Assembly (NCBI RefSeq): GCF_918698115.1
Contig: NZ_CAKKLV010000013.1
Location: 62,001 to 126,000, forward strand
DNA length: 64,000 nt
Origin: Peribacillus sp. Bi96
GTDB taxonomy: Bacteria > Bacillota > Bacilli > Bacillales > DSM-1321
Direction of reading: 5' to 3'
The notes under the pieces are model-generated. The model ran no database searches, had not been told where the DNA came from, and saw only the letters and a list, made by a program, of their open reading frames with translations. The position numbers and the translations under genes are program-made. Positions 33,740 to 43,147 of the stretch are shown here, piece after piece (the stretch's first letter is position 1; each line of letters begins with the position of its first letter).

Positions 33740-33777
33740 TTCATTTTAGTCACTATTAGAATAGTAACTAAAATGAA
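33740..33777. promoter_or_regulatory. 38-bp near-perfect palindrome, probable TrmB operator
   Basis: Arms of 17 bp (33740-33756, 33761-33777) are exact inverse repeats apart from one position, around TAGA. The core is TTTTAGTCACTAT and ATAGTAACTAAAA. It lies between the divergent TSUP exporter and TrmB genes. Confidence 0.8.
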
Positions 33778-33861
33778 TCCTGATGTAAATAAGAATATTA
33801 TGATTTAATAAGAGATTTGGTATGATAAGCATATAACTTACTACAAGCACGAGGAGGTACC

Positions 33862-34644
33862 ATGCAAGATATCATACAAAAATTACAGTCACTTGGATTT
33901 AGTCAATATGAAGCAAAGGCTTATGTTTCTTTAGTTCGCCAAGGTCCAACCAGTGCCTATCAGGTAAGCAAGGAATCAGGTATTCCCAGAGCCCGTATCT
34001 ATGAAATATTAAATGGACTTCAAGAAGAGGGAGTCGTATTAAAAGAGGAAATCAATGACTCGATACAATATTCACCTTTACCAGTCGATGTATTTTTGGA
34101 ATCCGTCCAATCGAAATGGAACAGTTCCTATCAATCCATAAGTCATACACTAAAACAATTCGAGAAAATCGGGCCTATGTCCGATAATCGTGTAATGACG
34201 CTTAAGGGTGAAGGGCATATCCTATCTTTTTGTCGTACTTTACTTCAAAAAGCCGAGAAAAGAGTGGTGGTTTCTTTATGGGACAAAATGTATGGGAAAC
34301 TAGAACAAGAGCTTACAGAGATAGCTGCAAACTGTACACTCAAGGGGATTGTCTTTCAAGTTGAAAACCCTTTATCAGGGCTAGATATACATCGTAAAAC
34401 CAGCTATGTGGACAATATTGGAGAGAATAAATGGTTCATTCTATCCATTGATGGCAAGGAGACGATTTATGGACCTGCTTCGGAAACGAGAGAAACGGCG
34501 TTTTACACAGACGATCCCATTCATATCAATTTTCTCGAAAATTACATTTGGCATGATATCCTTGTTAACCGCTTAGTCAAAAAGGATGAAGAGGGTGCCG
34601 AGAAATGGATTTCTAGAGAAAGAGATCAATTTTTCTCACTCTAG
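33862..34644 (+). CDS. TrmB-family transcriptional regulator
   Basis: 260 aa. The N-terminal winged helix has LQSLGFSQYEAKAYVSLVRQ, then GPTSAYQVSKESGIPRARIY and EILNGLQEEGVVL, the TrmB signature. The C-terminal part (about residues 105-250) is a phospholipase-D-like/TrmB effector domain with VVVSLWDKMYGKLEQEL and WFILSIDGKETIYGPASE. TrmB regulators bind sugars or other small ligands. It is divergent from a TSUP exporter and a long palindrome lies between them. GAGGAGG precedes the ATG. Confidence 0.88.
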   Translation: MQDIIQKLQSLGFSQYEAKAYVSLVRQGPTSAYQVSKESGIPRARIYEILNGLQEEGVVLKEEINDSIQYSPLPVDVFLESVQSKWNSSYQSISHTLKQFEKIGPMSDNRVMTLKGEGHILSFCRTLLQKAEKRVVVSLWDKMYGKLEQELTEIAANCTLKGIVFQVENPLSGLDIHRKTSYVDNIGENKWFILSIDGKETIYGPASETRETAFYTDDPIHINFLENYIWHDILVNRLVKKDEEGAEKWISRERDQFFSL

Positions 34645-34665
34645 CAGAAAGATCACGTACCAAAA

Positions 34666-34713
34666 TAAAAAAGGCTGAAATCTCTCTATGAAGGGGGATT
34701 TTAGCCTTTTTTC
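34666..34713 (+). terminator. TrmB gene terminator
   Basis: AAAAAGGCT-AAATC pairs with GATTT-AGCCTTTTT (single-base bulges), followed by T. Confidence 0.85.
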
Positions 34714-34739
34714 TAATTTTGTGTGAAACTCCAGCAGAT

Positions 34740-35093
34740 TCATTCGGATAAAAGGTTTTTTGGAAATCTTATCGCCGTGGGTAAGCTGGAAAGATCTCGA
34801 TAAGATCTGTAAGACACAATGGTATGGTCATGTGCTTGAACATCCAACTGTAGAATTTGTGAGCTTTTCATTTCTAAATAGTACGTAACGTCTTCTTTTT
34901 GTAAATGATAAAAAGAAAAGGGTATACCTAAAAGGTTTTTCCTGACTAGTTTTGTTTCAGGCTGATTGATGATTTGCTCACTCAATTCCACAATCGTAAC
35001 AGATGTCGATCCTGTAATGGCTGTTATTTTTTCTTTTGCATAATCGACTGCATGACTGAAGGTATTGGCAAGATTTTTCAAGATTCCGTCCAT
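34740..35093 (-). CDS. Hypothetical protein (117 aa)
   Basis: Not recognised. I chose the ATG at 35093, 9 bases after AAAGGAG, over the ATG at 35102 that abuts the ribosome site. The protein starts with an amphipathic helix (LKNLANTFSHAVDYAKEKIT), followed by a mixed beta region with NLLGIPFSFYHLQKEDVTYY and SQILQLDVQAHDHTIVSYRS. No signal peptide or membrane segment. It is convergent with the TrmB gene and divergent from the GH3 gene cluster. Confidence 0.6.
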   Translation of the reverse strand: MDGILKNLANTFSHAVDYAKEKITAITGSTSVTIVELSEQIINQPETKLVRKNLLGIPFSFYHLQKEDVTYYLEMKSSQILQLDVQAHDHTIVSYRSYRDLSSLPTAIRFPKNLLSE

Positions 35094-35119
35094 AAAGGGC
35101 ATCTCCTTTGCATTAGGGT

Positions 35120-35266
35120 ATGTATGTAGTATGGTACGCGTCTAATGCTTTATGCAAAAAAATACTCAAGGATGATATAGAATGGGCTGTTTATGAACAT
35201 GATGAAGAGAGTGCTCAATGGGATGATGCAGACAGAAGTTCTGGGATAAATCAAATGTGCCATTAA
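35120..35266 (+). CDS. Possible small ORF upstream of the GH3 gene (48 aa)
   Basis: A 48-codon frame from the ATG at 35120 ends at 35266. The second half (KDDIEWAVYEHDEESAQWDD) is acidic and looks protein-like, but the ribosome site (TTAGGG) is weak. It lies 15 bp ahead of a second small ORF that overlaps the GH3 gene. Low confidence; it could be leader sequence. Confidence 0.25.
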   Translation: MYVVWYASNALCKKILKDDIEWAVYEHDEESAQWDDADRSSGINQMCH

Positions 35267-35281
35267 GGAAGGACGGACAAT

Positions 35282-35374
35282 ATGAGTCATGAAGTGTCAA
35301 AAGAAGAGGTAGTATCCATGGAGAATAGACAAGCTTTTCAAGTGCCAGGCCGCCTATTGAGAGGCAAAGCATGA
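35282..35374 (+). CDS. Possible 30-aa peptide coupled to the GH3 gene
   Basis: ATG at 35282 follows AAGGAAGG at normal spacing. The 30-codon ORF (SHEVSKEEVVSMENRQAF onward) ends with a TGA that overlaps the ATG of the hexosaminidase gene in an ATGA junction, a common sign of translational coupling. The GH3 gene itself lacks an obvious ribosome site, which makes a coupled leader peptide plausible. Confidence 0.4.
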   Translation: MSHEVSKEEVVSMENRQAFQVPGRLLRGKA

Positions 35375-36609
35375 AGAAAAAAAGGATCTATATTGGTCTG
35401 CTTTTCATCGCCATTCTCTCATTTATTACAGTGATGTTCCTTCAGTTCAGGGCGAATTCAGAAGCGGGAACCGATAGAGGAAAAGACGTGGAAGCCATTA
35501 CGGATAAAAAAATTGAAAAAATGATCCAAAACATGACGCTTGAAGAAAAAATCGGACAGCTTATGGTGGTCGGCTTCAAGGGAACTGAAAAGAGCAATGA
35601 AATAACGGAGCTTATCGAACAAAAACATATGGGGGGCGTCATTTATTTTGACCGAAATATGAAATCACCTAAACAAGTGGCTAAGTTATCCAATTCGCTT
35701 CAGCAAACCGCCAATCAAAGTTCGCATTCGCTTCCGCTCATGGTGGCAGTCGATCAGGAAGGCGGGGACATAATCCGGATGAGGGAACGGGTATCGCCTC
35801 TCCCAGCACAAAAGGACATGGGGGAACAGGCATCTGTGGAAGACATATATAATGTGGCAAAATTGAATGGGACAGAACTGAGTTCCATGGGGATAAACAT
35901 AAATTTCGCTCCAGTTCTTGATCTATCGGATACAGACAAGCGTTCATTGGGAAAAGATCCGGAGAAGGTCTATCAATACGGAAAGAAAGCCATACAAGGC
36001 CTGAATGATGCTTCTGTAACTGGTGCTTTGAAGCATTTTCCAGGAAACGGACGCAGCGAAATCGACCCGCATGTCGAAACATCTTCAGTGGAAGCAAACC
36101 AGCTCGATCTGGAAAATTCGGATATTTATCCTTTCAAGAAAATCATAAGTGAAATGGAGAACCCAAATTTTTTCGTGATGGTGACTCATATTAAATATCC
36201 TGCCTATGATAAAGAAAAGCCAGCAAGCCTTTCCAAGGTCATCATAGAAGACCTGCTTCGGGGGAAACTTAAATATGAAGGGCTTGTGATCACGGACGAT
36301 TTGGAAATGGGAGCTGTGAACAAGTATTTCTCTTATGAAGATATGGGGAAGGAAGCAATTCTTGCAGGAGCTGATTTATTACTTGTCTGTCATGAATATA
36401 CCCATGAACTTGAGGTATATAACGGATTACTTGAAGCTGTAAAGGCTGGGGAAGTGCCAATGGAGCGAATTAACGAATCAGTGAAGAGAGTCCTGACGTA
36501 TAAAGTCTATAATTTGAAGCAAGCGAAGGTAGATCCTGATTTAGCCCAAAAAGTGGTGAAAAGTCCTGAAAGCCTAAAGTATCTTGAAAGTTTGAATTTG
36601 GATAAATAA
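35371..36609 (+). CDS. Glycoside hydrolase family 3 beta-N-acetylhexosaminidase (NagZ/YbbD-like)
   Basis: 412 aa anchored by an N-terminal hydrophobic segment (IYIGLLFIAILSFITVMFL) after KKKR. The GH3 barrel follows: LTLEEKIGQLMVVGF in the first strand, VAVDQEGGDIIRMRE, the catalytic loop KHFPGNGRSEIDPHVETSS, and the nucleophile aspartate in LVITDDLEMGAV. NagZ enzymes remove N-acetylglucosamine from muropeptides in cell-wall recycling. The loop here reads GNGRSEIDPH where the family usually has GHGDT-DSH; the terminal D-x-H dyad is retained. The separate C-terminal domain of long NagZ proteins is absent. It overlaps a 30-codon ORF. Confidence 0.9.
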   Translation: MKKKRIYIGLLFIAILSFITVMFLQFRANSEAGTDRGKDVEAITDKKIEKMIQNMTLEEKIGQLMVVGFKGTEKSNEITELIEQKHMGGVIYFDRNMKSPKQVAKLSNSLQQTANQSSHSLPLMVAVDQEGGDIIRMRERVSPLPAQKDMGEQASVEDIYNVAKLNGTELSSMGININFAPVLDLSDTDKRSLGKDPEKVYQYGKKAIQGLNDASVTGALKHFPGNGRSEIDPHVETSSVEANQLDLENSDIYPFKKIISEMENPNFFVMVTHIKYPAYDKEKPASLSKVIIEDLLRGKLKYEGLVITDDLEMGAVNKYFSYEDMGKEAILAGADLLLVCHEYTHELEVYNGLLEAVKAGEVPMERINESVKRVLTYKVYNLKQAKVDPDLAQKVVKSPESLKYLESLNLDK

Positions 36610-36698
36610 AGGTGATATCCCAATCAGCAAGGGGATTTGTTTAAATCTACTGATCAAGGGAATACTATACTATAACGAACTTGAAGGAGGAAACTCAC

Positions 36699-36887
36699 AT
36701 GCCATCAAACAAAGTGCTTGGAACCGTCTTGATAGGAGCTGCAGCATATTTAATGCGCAATAAGAAAACTCGTGAAAAAACCATGAGTCAGATTAAATCC
36801 TTAGCCACTCCAGAAACCATTGATAAGGTTAAGAGCCAACTCCAATCCATAACCAAATCAAAATCAAGTAATCCATCCACCCATTAA
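36699..36887 (+). CDS. Small hypothetical protein (62 aa)
   Basis: 62 aa from the ATG at 36699 behind GAAGGAGG. A short hydrophobic N-terminal segment (VLGTVLIGAAAYLM) is followed by a basic, amphipathic helix with KKTREKTMSQIKSLATPE and KVKSQLQSITKSKS, similar in layout to small YtxH-like stress proteins, though too short for that family. Function unknown. A strong terminator follows. Confidence 0.65.
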   Translation: MPSNKVLGTVLIGAAAYLMRNKKTREKTMSQIKSLATPETIDKVKSQLQSITKSKSSNPSTH

Positions 36888-36892
36888 GAGAA

Positions 36893-36950
36893 ATATCCCC
36901 ATTAAGTGTCTGCTCAAGTTGGGCAAGCCTTAATGGGGATTTTTTTTCAT
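36893..36950 (+). terminator. Rho-independent terminator
   Basis: ATCCCCATTAAG pairs with CTTAATGGGGAT, followed by eight T; the long loop contains a second small stem. Confidence 0.9.
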
Positions 36951-37090
36951 TGAACCTTGATTAAATGGAGAAGACCATTCGTAAAGAAACCATAAGCACG
37001 TAAAAACTGTGGTATTAGCCATCATCAAAAGACCTCCTGAAAATAGTGAAGTTCATCTTGTTGTGGAGGAACTCGGTGAAAGGAAAAACG

Positions 37091-37152
37091 AAAAAGCACT
37101 CGTTGCTTTTGAAGTACCTATAACAGGTCTTCAAAAGCACAAGTGCTTTCAT
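37091..37152 (-). terminator. Terminator of the SET-domain gene
   Basis: Very long stem: AAAGCACT and TGCTTTTGAAG pair with CTTCAAAAGCA and AGTGCTTT across a small internal loop. On the minus strand a TTTTTCGTTTTTC tract follows. Confidence 0.85.
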
Positions 37153-37165
37153 GAACGATCAATGA

Positions 37166-37567
37166 TCATTCGGATTCTTCTTCACCGTCATCTTCTTTAT
37201 TGAACCAAAGAGGATCCTCATTATCGACTTCACCATTATAATTAATCAGGATTTCTTCTCCTGCTTTTATGTCGGTGTAAGCAAAAAAATCAAACGTGTG
37301 ATTTTTAAAGTTTATATCATACGTAGCGTTGGGAGTATAAGAGTGATTAAACAGCATGCCATAACCTAAAAGCATGGCAGTATGGTTAATTCCATACTCA
37401 AACGCATAATCAGCCAGCAATGTTTTCTCAATGAAGACATGTTCCTCATTTGGATAAGCAATGACAGGGGCTTCATGCAGAAGTTCACCTTTTTTAATGT
37501 CCTGTGTTGCGAATACACCTCTATTGAACTCACCATCACTAAGTGTGGAAGTTTTAACTTCAATCAT
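37166..37567 (-). CDS. SET-domain protein
   Basis: 133 aa from the ATG at 37567 behind AGGTGA. It is a minimal SET fold: FNRGVFATQDIKKGELLHEA binds S-adenosylmethionine in the family, LLGYGMLFNHSYTPNA carries the NHS/P motif, and FFAYTDIKAGEEILINYNG has the E-E-I-x-x-x-Y signature. SET proteins methylate lysines; bacterial stand-alone members have unknown targets. The acidic C-terminal tail is unremarkable. The post-SET cysteines of eukaryotic members are absent. Confidence 0.85.
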   Translation of the reverse strand: MIEVKTSTLSDGEFNRGVFATQDIKKGELLHEAPVIAYPNEEHVFIEKTLLADYAFEYGINHTAMLLGYGMLFNHSYTPNATYDINFKNHTFDFFAYTDIKAGEEILINYNGEVDNEDPLWFNKEDDGEEESE

Positions 37568-37825
37568 GTTCGTCACCTACTTGTTCTATTCAATATAGTC
37601 CAGATTATCTAAGCTTGACAGTTAATAAGAAGAAAAGCAACTATTTTAGAGAATTAATCATTTTCTCCCTACTTTGCAAACTTTCATTCATCATAAACTC
37701 CAAGGATCGAATAATGATCCGAACGTCCAGAATATCCAGTCGGAAGGACGAATTAATCCTCTCATCGGCCAAATTATTCTTCAATAGGACGAAATATTTT
37801 CCCCCAGCGCATATATACATACGAA
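37568..37825. other. Intergenic stretch without a supported gene
   Basis: About 260 bp between the SET gene and the protease terminator. Two overlapping 63-75 codon ORFs on opposite strands lack ribosome sites and do not look like proteins. Confidence 0.5.
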
Positions 37826-37863
37826 AAAACACCCCCCGCTAAAAGTTAGTTAGGGAGGTGTTA
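37826..37863 (-). terminator. Terminator of the neutral protease gene
   Basis: AACACCTCCC pairs with GGGGGGTGTT (one mismatch) on the minus strand, followed by TTTTTTC. Confidence 0.8.
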
Positions 37864-37884
37864 GTCATATTGGGTCTGAATCTC

Positions 37885-39537
<1,653 letters not shown>

Positions 39538-39700
39538 TCATTTTTACATCGTTTCATAATTATTATCAAATGGAGAAAACTCGTAAAAAATATGACATTT
39601 AAAGGAATAAAATGGAGAAAAATGGTTTTTGATAGAAATGTTCTTTGAATTTATTCTTTTAGTAATATTTGGAATGTATTTAAATTGAACCAAATGAATA

Positions 39701-39766
39701 AAAGTGCAAAAAAACATGGCGTAAAGTGCAAAGAATCGTGGCATAAAGTGCAAAATATTTCGTCAA
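39701..39766. repeat. Short tandem repeat, three units of 22 bp
   Basis: AAAGTGCAAA recurs at 39701, 39723 and 39745, exactly 22 bp apart. The remainder of the units (ACATGGCGT, ATCGTGGCAT, TTTCGTCAA) is partly conserved. No ORF. It lies between the divergent protease and permease genes. Confidence 0.85.
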
Positions 39767-39911
39767 ATAAATGGTTAATTTGTTGAATAGTGCGGTTTTT
39801 AAATTTGGCATGAAAATTGCATATATTCAGAATAGGAATATTCGAATTGTAAATTAGCTCTATTTGAAACTCGATGAAATAGGAAATTTATTAAATGGAT
39901 TTCCCCATAAA

Positions 39912-39925
39912 TGTAAGCGCTTATG
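39912..39925. promoter_or_regulatory. Putative CRE in front of the LysP-like gene
   Basis: TGTAAGCGCTTATG fits the CcpA consensus in its first 12 bases, differing at the last two. It lies 20 bp upstream of the start codon, a position suitable for repression. Confidence 0.55.
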
Positions 39926-39944
39926 TAGAAAGGGATGAAAATTA

Positions 39945-41429
39945 ATGATACCAAAACAAGAAAACGACATCTTTCAGCATCCTCCAAAGCAAGAAGAACA
40001 AGAATTAAAGCGCGGGTTAAAATCTCGACATTTAACGATGATTTCCATTGGAGGGGCTATTGGCACCGGGCTGTTTCTTAGCAGCGGGGCAGCTATCCAT
40101 ACAGCTGGGCCAGGCGGTGCATTGCTTGCATATGCTTTAGTTGGCGCAATGGTGTACTTCGTGATGACGAGCTTAGGGGAACTGGCCGCCTTTATGCCGA
40201 CTAGCGGTTCATTCAGTACATATGGAACGAAATTCGTCGATCCGGCATTTGGGTTTGCCTTGGGATGGACATACTGGTTCAATTGGTCGATGACCATAGC
40301 GGCAGAGTTGGCCGCTTCAACAATGATCATGAAGTTTTGGTTTCCGAATAGTCCATCATTGTTATGGAGTGCATCATTCCTGGTGCTCATATTCCTATTA
40401 AACTATTTATCCGTTAAAGGATATGGTGAAGGAGAATACTGGTTTTCCTTCATTAAAGTAACAGCCATCGTTATTTTTATAATCGTTGGAATACTAATGA
40501 TTGTCGGCATCATGGGTGGCGAAGCAGTAGGTTTTAAAAACTTCACCGTCGATGACGCGCCTTTCCCGGGTGGGTTCATGGGTGTCTTCATCGTGTTCAT
40601 AGCTGCGGGCTTTTCTTTTCAAGGTACCGAAATTGTCGGTGTGGCAGCGGGTGAAAGTGAGGATCCTGCACGTAATATACCAAAGGCCATTAAAAGTGTC
40701 TTCTGGAGAATCTTGCTCTTTTACGTATTGGCAATCTTTGTTATAGGGCTGCTTATCCCTTATACGAACTCAAGTTTACAAGGGGATAACGTCATGGTAA
40801 GCCCATTCACGCTCATTTTTGAAAAGGCTGGAGTGGCCTTTGCCGCTTCGCTTATGAATGCAGTCATTTTAACAGCGGTATTATCGGCAGGTAACTCTAG
40901 TCTATATGCATCTACGCGTATGTTATATTCAATGGCAAAAAATGGTCAAGCACCACGTATTTTTGCAAGACTTAATAAACGCGGAGTACCGGTTGCAGGA
41001 ATGGTTTTGACATGTTCCATCGGTATGCTAGCCTTTTTAGCTTCCATATTCGGTGATGGTAAAGTGTATATCTGGTTAATGAATGCCATTGGGATTACTG
41101 GATTTATCTTTTGGCTGGGCATTTCCATCAGCCATTATCGTTTCCGGAAGGCATACATCGCTCAAGGTCATTCATTGGAGAAGCTGCCATATAAAGCATT
41201 ATGGTTCCCGATAGGACCGATCTTTGCCATTTTAATTGGTCTGATCGTCATCCTGTCCCAAAACATCCAAGCCTTTTTCTCAGACCAGATTGATTGGGGC
41301 AGTGTTATAGCTGCATACCTGGGAATCCCGCTTTTCCTTGGTCTATGGTTGGGCTATAAACTGATAAGAAAGACTAAGCTCGTTAAACTAGATGAAGTCG
41401 AGTTTGACTTTGACAAAAAATACGAATGA
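39945..41429 (+). CDS. LysP-like amino-acid permease
   Basis: 494 aa, 12 helices, AAT-family APC transporter. It is close to E. coli LysP throughout: GLKSRHLTMISIGGAIGTGL, AYALVGAMVYFVMTSLGELA, NYLSVKGYGEGEYWFSFIKV, GFSFQGTEIVGVAAGESEDP and LGISISHYRFRKAYIAQGH. The best guess is a lysine or basic amino-acid proton symporter. GAAAGGGATG lies before the start. A CRE overlaps the leader, so expression may fall with preferred sugars. No lysine riboswitch was seen upstream. Confidence 0.88.
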   Translation: MIPKQENDIFQHPPKQEEQELKRGLKSRHLTMISIGGAIGTGLFLSSGAAIHTAGPGGALLAYALVGAMVYFVMTSLGELAAFMPTSGSFSTYGTKFVDPAFGFALGWTYWFNWSMTIAAELAASTMIMKFWFPNSPSLLWSASFLVLIFLLNYLSVKGYGEGEYWFSFIKVTAIVIFIIVGILMIVGIMGGEAVGFKNFTVDDAPFPGGFMGVFIVFIAAGFSFQGTEIVGVAAGESEDPARNIPKAIKSVFWRILLFYVLAIFVIGLLIPYTNSSLQGDNVMVSPFTLIFEKAGVAFAASLMNAVILTAVLSAGNSSLYASTRMLYSMAKNGQAPRIFARLNKRGVPVAGMVLTCSIGMLAFLASIFGDGKVYIWLMNAIGITGFIFWLGISISHYRFRKAYIAQGHSLEKLPYKALWFPIGPIFAILIGLIVILSQNIQAFFSDQIDWGSVIAAYLGIPLFLGLWLGYKLIRKTKLVKLDEVEFDFDKKYE

Positions 41430-41444
41430 ACAAGCTATAAGTAA

Positions 41445-41487
41445 AATCAGCCGGACAATGAGTTATAAATTGTCCGGCTTTTATTTG
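41445..41487 (+). terminator. Permease terminator
   Basis: AGCCGGACAAT pairs with ATTGTCCGGCT around 9 bases, followed by TTTATTTG. Confidence 0.9.
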
Positions 41488-41504
41488 TTTATCTTTAGGC
41501 TCAT

Positions 41505-41545
41505 AAACAGATTCCAGGAGGATGATTCCTGGCCTTTTATTTTTA
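41505..41545 (+). terminator. Second hairpin with T-run upstream of the CoA-transferase gene
   Basis: CCAGGA pairs with TCCTGG inside outer AGG/CCT, followed by TTTTATTTTT. It may be a back-up terminator of the permease or an attenuator in the leader of the next gene. Confidence 0.6.
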
Positions 41546-41698
41546 ATGAATGGGAATTTATACAAATTTAATAGGAGATGTTATATGATAATCGTAATCT
41601 CTATGTAGCTAAATGGCATGCACAGAACAACGGGGAAAGCGTTAACTGCATTTGTATCCGATTGAATATTTCCAATGGAAAGGAAAGGTGCGCAGCTG

Positions 41699-42802
41699 AT
41701 GACCTTATTGACTAATTTAAAAGTATTGGACTTTTCAATGTTATTGCCAGGCCCATTTGCCACTTTGATGCTAGCAGATTTAGGAGCGGACGTTTTGAAG
41801 GTAGAGAGGCCGGGAGCAAGTGATTCATGGGGTGTGAACCAATATCTTAACAGGTCGAAGAAGTCGATCACACTTGATTTAAAACAATCAGAGTCCATCG
41901 AATCCGTAAAAAGTCTAGTGAAGGACTACGATATCGTCATAGAACAATTCCGTCCAGGCGTCATGGAACGCCTAGGACTGGGGTATGGGGCATTAAAACG
42001 GATTAATCCGAGATTGATTTACTGTTCCATCACGGGATTCGGCCAGACCGGTCCCTATAAGGACCGACCGGGCCATGATATCAATTATCTATCGATTGCA
42101 GGTTTATCAGGCTATTCCGGAACGAAAAGGGGCGGCCCGGCAAAAAACGGAACCCAGATAGCCGATCTTGCTGGAGGTTCACTGCATGCCGTTATCGGCA
42201 TATTGTCTGCTGTCATTTACAGGGAGCGAACAGGGGAAGGCCAAGCCATCGACATCAGCATGACCGACTGCAGTTTTGCATTGAATGCCATATCATCACC
42301 TCTGAATTTACAAGGGGGCCTGGAGCTTGAGCCAGAGAAATTGATGTTAAACGGGGGATCTTTTTATGACTTTTACGAAACGAAAGATGGACGTTATTTT
42401 TCCGTTGGAAGCCTCGAGCCCCCATTTCGAAAAGCGTTATGCGAAGCCATCGGGGCACCGGAATTGTATGAACTGAGCATGGGCAGCGATGAAGAAAGCG
42501 GAATCCGATTCAAAACGTTCGTCCAACAAGCTTTCTTAGAAAAGGATTTCCATGAATGGCAGGAAATATTTTCTGACTTCGAGGCATGCGCAGAACCAGT
42601 GCTGACCTTTACCGAAGCGACCAACCATCCCCAATTGAAGGATAGGGGAATGATCGTCGAAGTACCTGACGGAAAAGGAAATGTCCAGAAGCAAATCGCC
42701 TGCCCGATCAAAACATCAGTTTTTACCCCTGAATATAAACATGCGGGACTGAAGCCAGGACAAAGCAACGCAGAAATACTTCGGCCCCTTAATACAAAAT
42801 AA
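41699..42802 (+). CDS. Type III (CaiB/BaiF) CoA-transferase
   Basis: 367 aa from the ATG at 41699 behind AAAGGTG. Family III signatures: LKVLDFSMLLPGPFATLMLA, DLGADVLKVERPG, NRSKKSITLDLKQ, VIEQFRPGVMERLGLGYG, YCSITGFGQTGPY, and GEGQAIDISMTD, whose aspartate region aligns with the catalytic residue. Members move CoA between carboxylic acids or racemise 2-methylacyl-CoA. No partner gene (dehydrogenase, ligase) is adjacent, so the pathway is unknown. Monocistronic. Confidence 0.9.
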   Translation: MTLLTNLKVLDFSMLLPGPFATLMLADLGADVLKVERPGASDSWGVNQYLNRSKKSITLDLKQSESIESVKSLVKDYDIVIEQFRPGVMERLGLGYGALKRINPRLIYCSITGFGQTGPYKDRPGHDINYLSIAGLSGYSGTKRGGPAKNGTQIADLAGGSLHAVIGILSAVIYRERTGEGQAIDISMTDCSFALNAISSPLNLQGGLELEPEKLMLNGGSFYDFYETKDGRYFSVGSLEPPFRKALCEAIGAPELYELSMGSDEESGIRFKTFVQQAFLEKDFHEWQEIFSDFEACAEPVLTFTEATNHPQLKDRGMIVEVPDGKGNVQKQIACPIKTSVFTPEYKHAGLKPGQSNAEILRPLNTK

Positions 42803-42810
42803 GATCAAAT

Positions 42811-42856
42811 AAGGCTATCGCATTTCCAATATTGGAGAGAGATAGCCTTGTTTTTG
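42811..42856 (+). terminator. CoA-transferase terminator
   Basis: AAGGCTATC pairs with GATAGCCTT around a long loop containing CCAATATTGG, then TGTTTTT. Confidence 0.85.
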
Positions 42857-42916
42857 TATGAATTGGCCCCTCGTAATAACGACGTAAATAACTATGCTGC
42901 GACAACATTTAGTAGG

Positions 42917-42996
42917 CCGGAATAAGTGGAAAAAAGGACGAATTAAAGTGAGGAATGTCAAATTAAGTGGGAGGAGGGACGAATTAAGCTTGAAAA
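42917..42996. repeat. Short tandem repeat, about four units of 20-21 bp
   Basis: GACGAATTAA-type cores start at 42937, 42957 and 42978, with a weaker copy at 42917; unit about GACGAATTAAGTGGGAGGA. Non-coding, located between a terminator and the next gene. Confidence 0.75.
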
Positions 42997-43147
42997 TGGC
43001 TAAATGGTTTTTAAATCCATGATGAAAGTCAGCCATTCGTTGTTGTGAAAAATTACTAGTTATAACTAGTTTAGACAGGGTATGAGAGTATCATCCTTGT
43101 AAAAAGGTTCATAAGAAAATTTCTTTGATAAGGATGGTGGATTAAAA

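Noticed and set aside
37009-37203. 64-codon ORF between the small 62-aa gene and the SET gene
   Set aside because: Covers the long terminator stem of the SET gene and has no ribosome site.
39901-39945. Lysine riboswitch in front of the LysP-like permease
   Set aside because: The leader is too short after the CRE and lacks the conserved L-box core; only repeats and a CRE are found.
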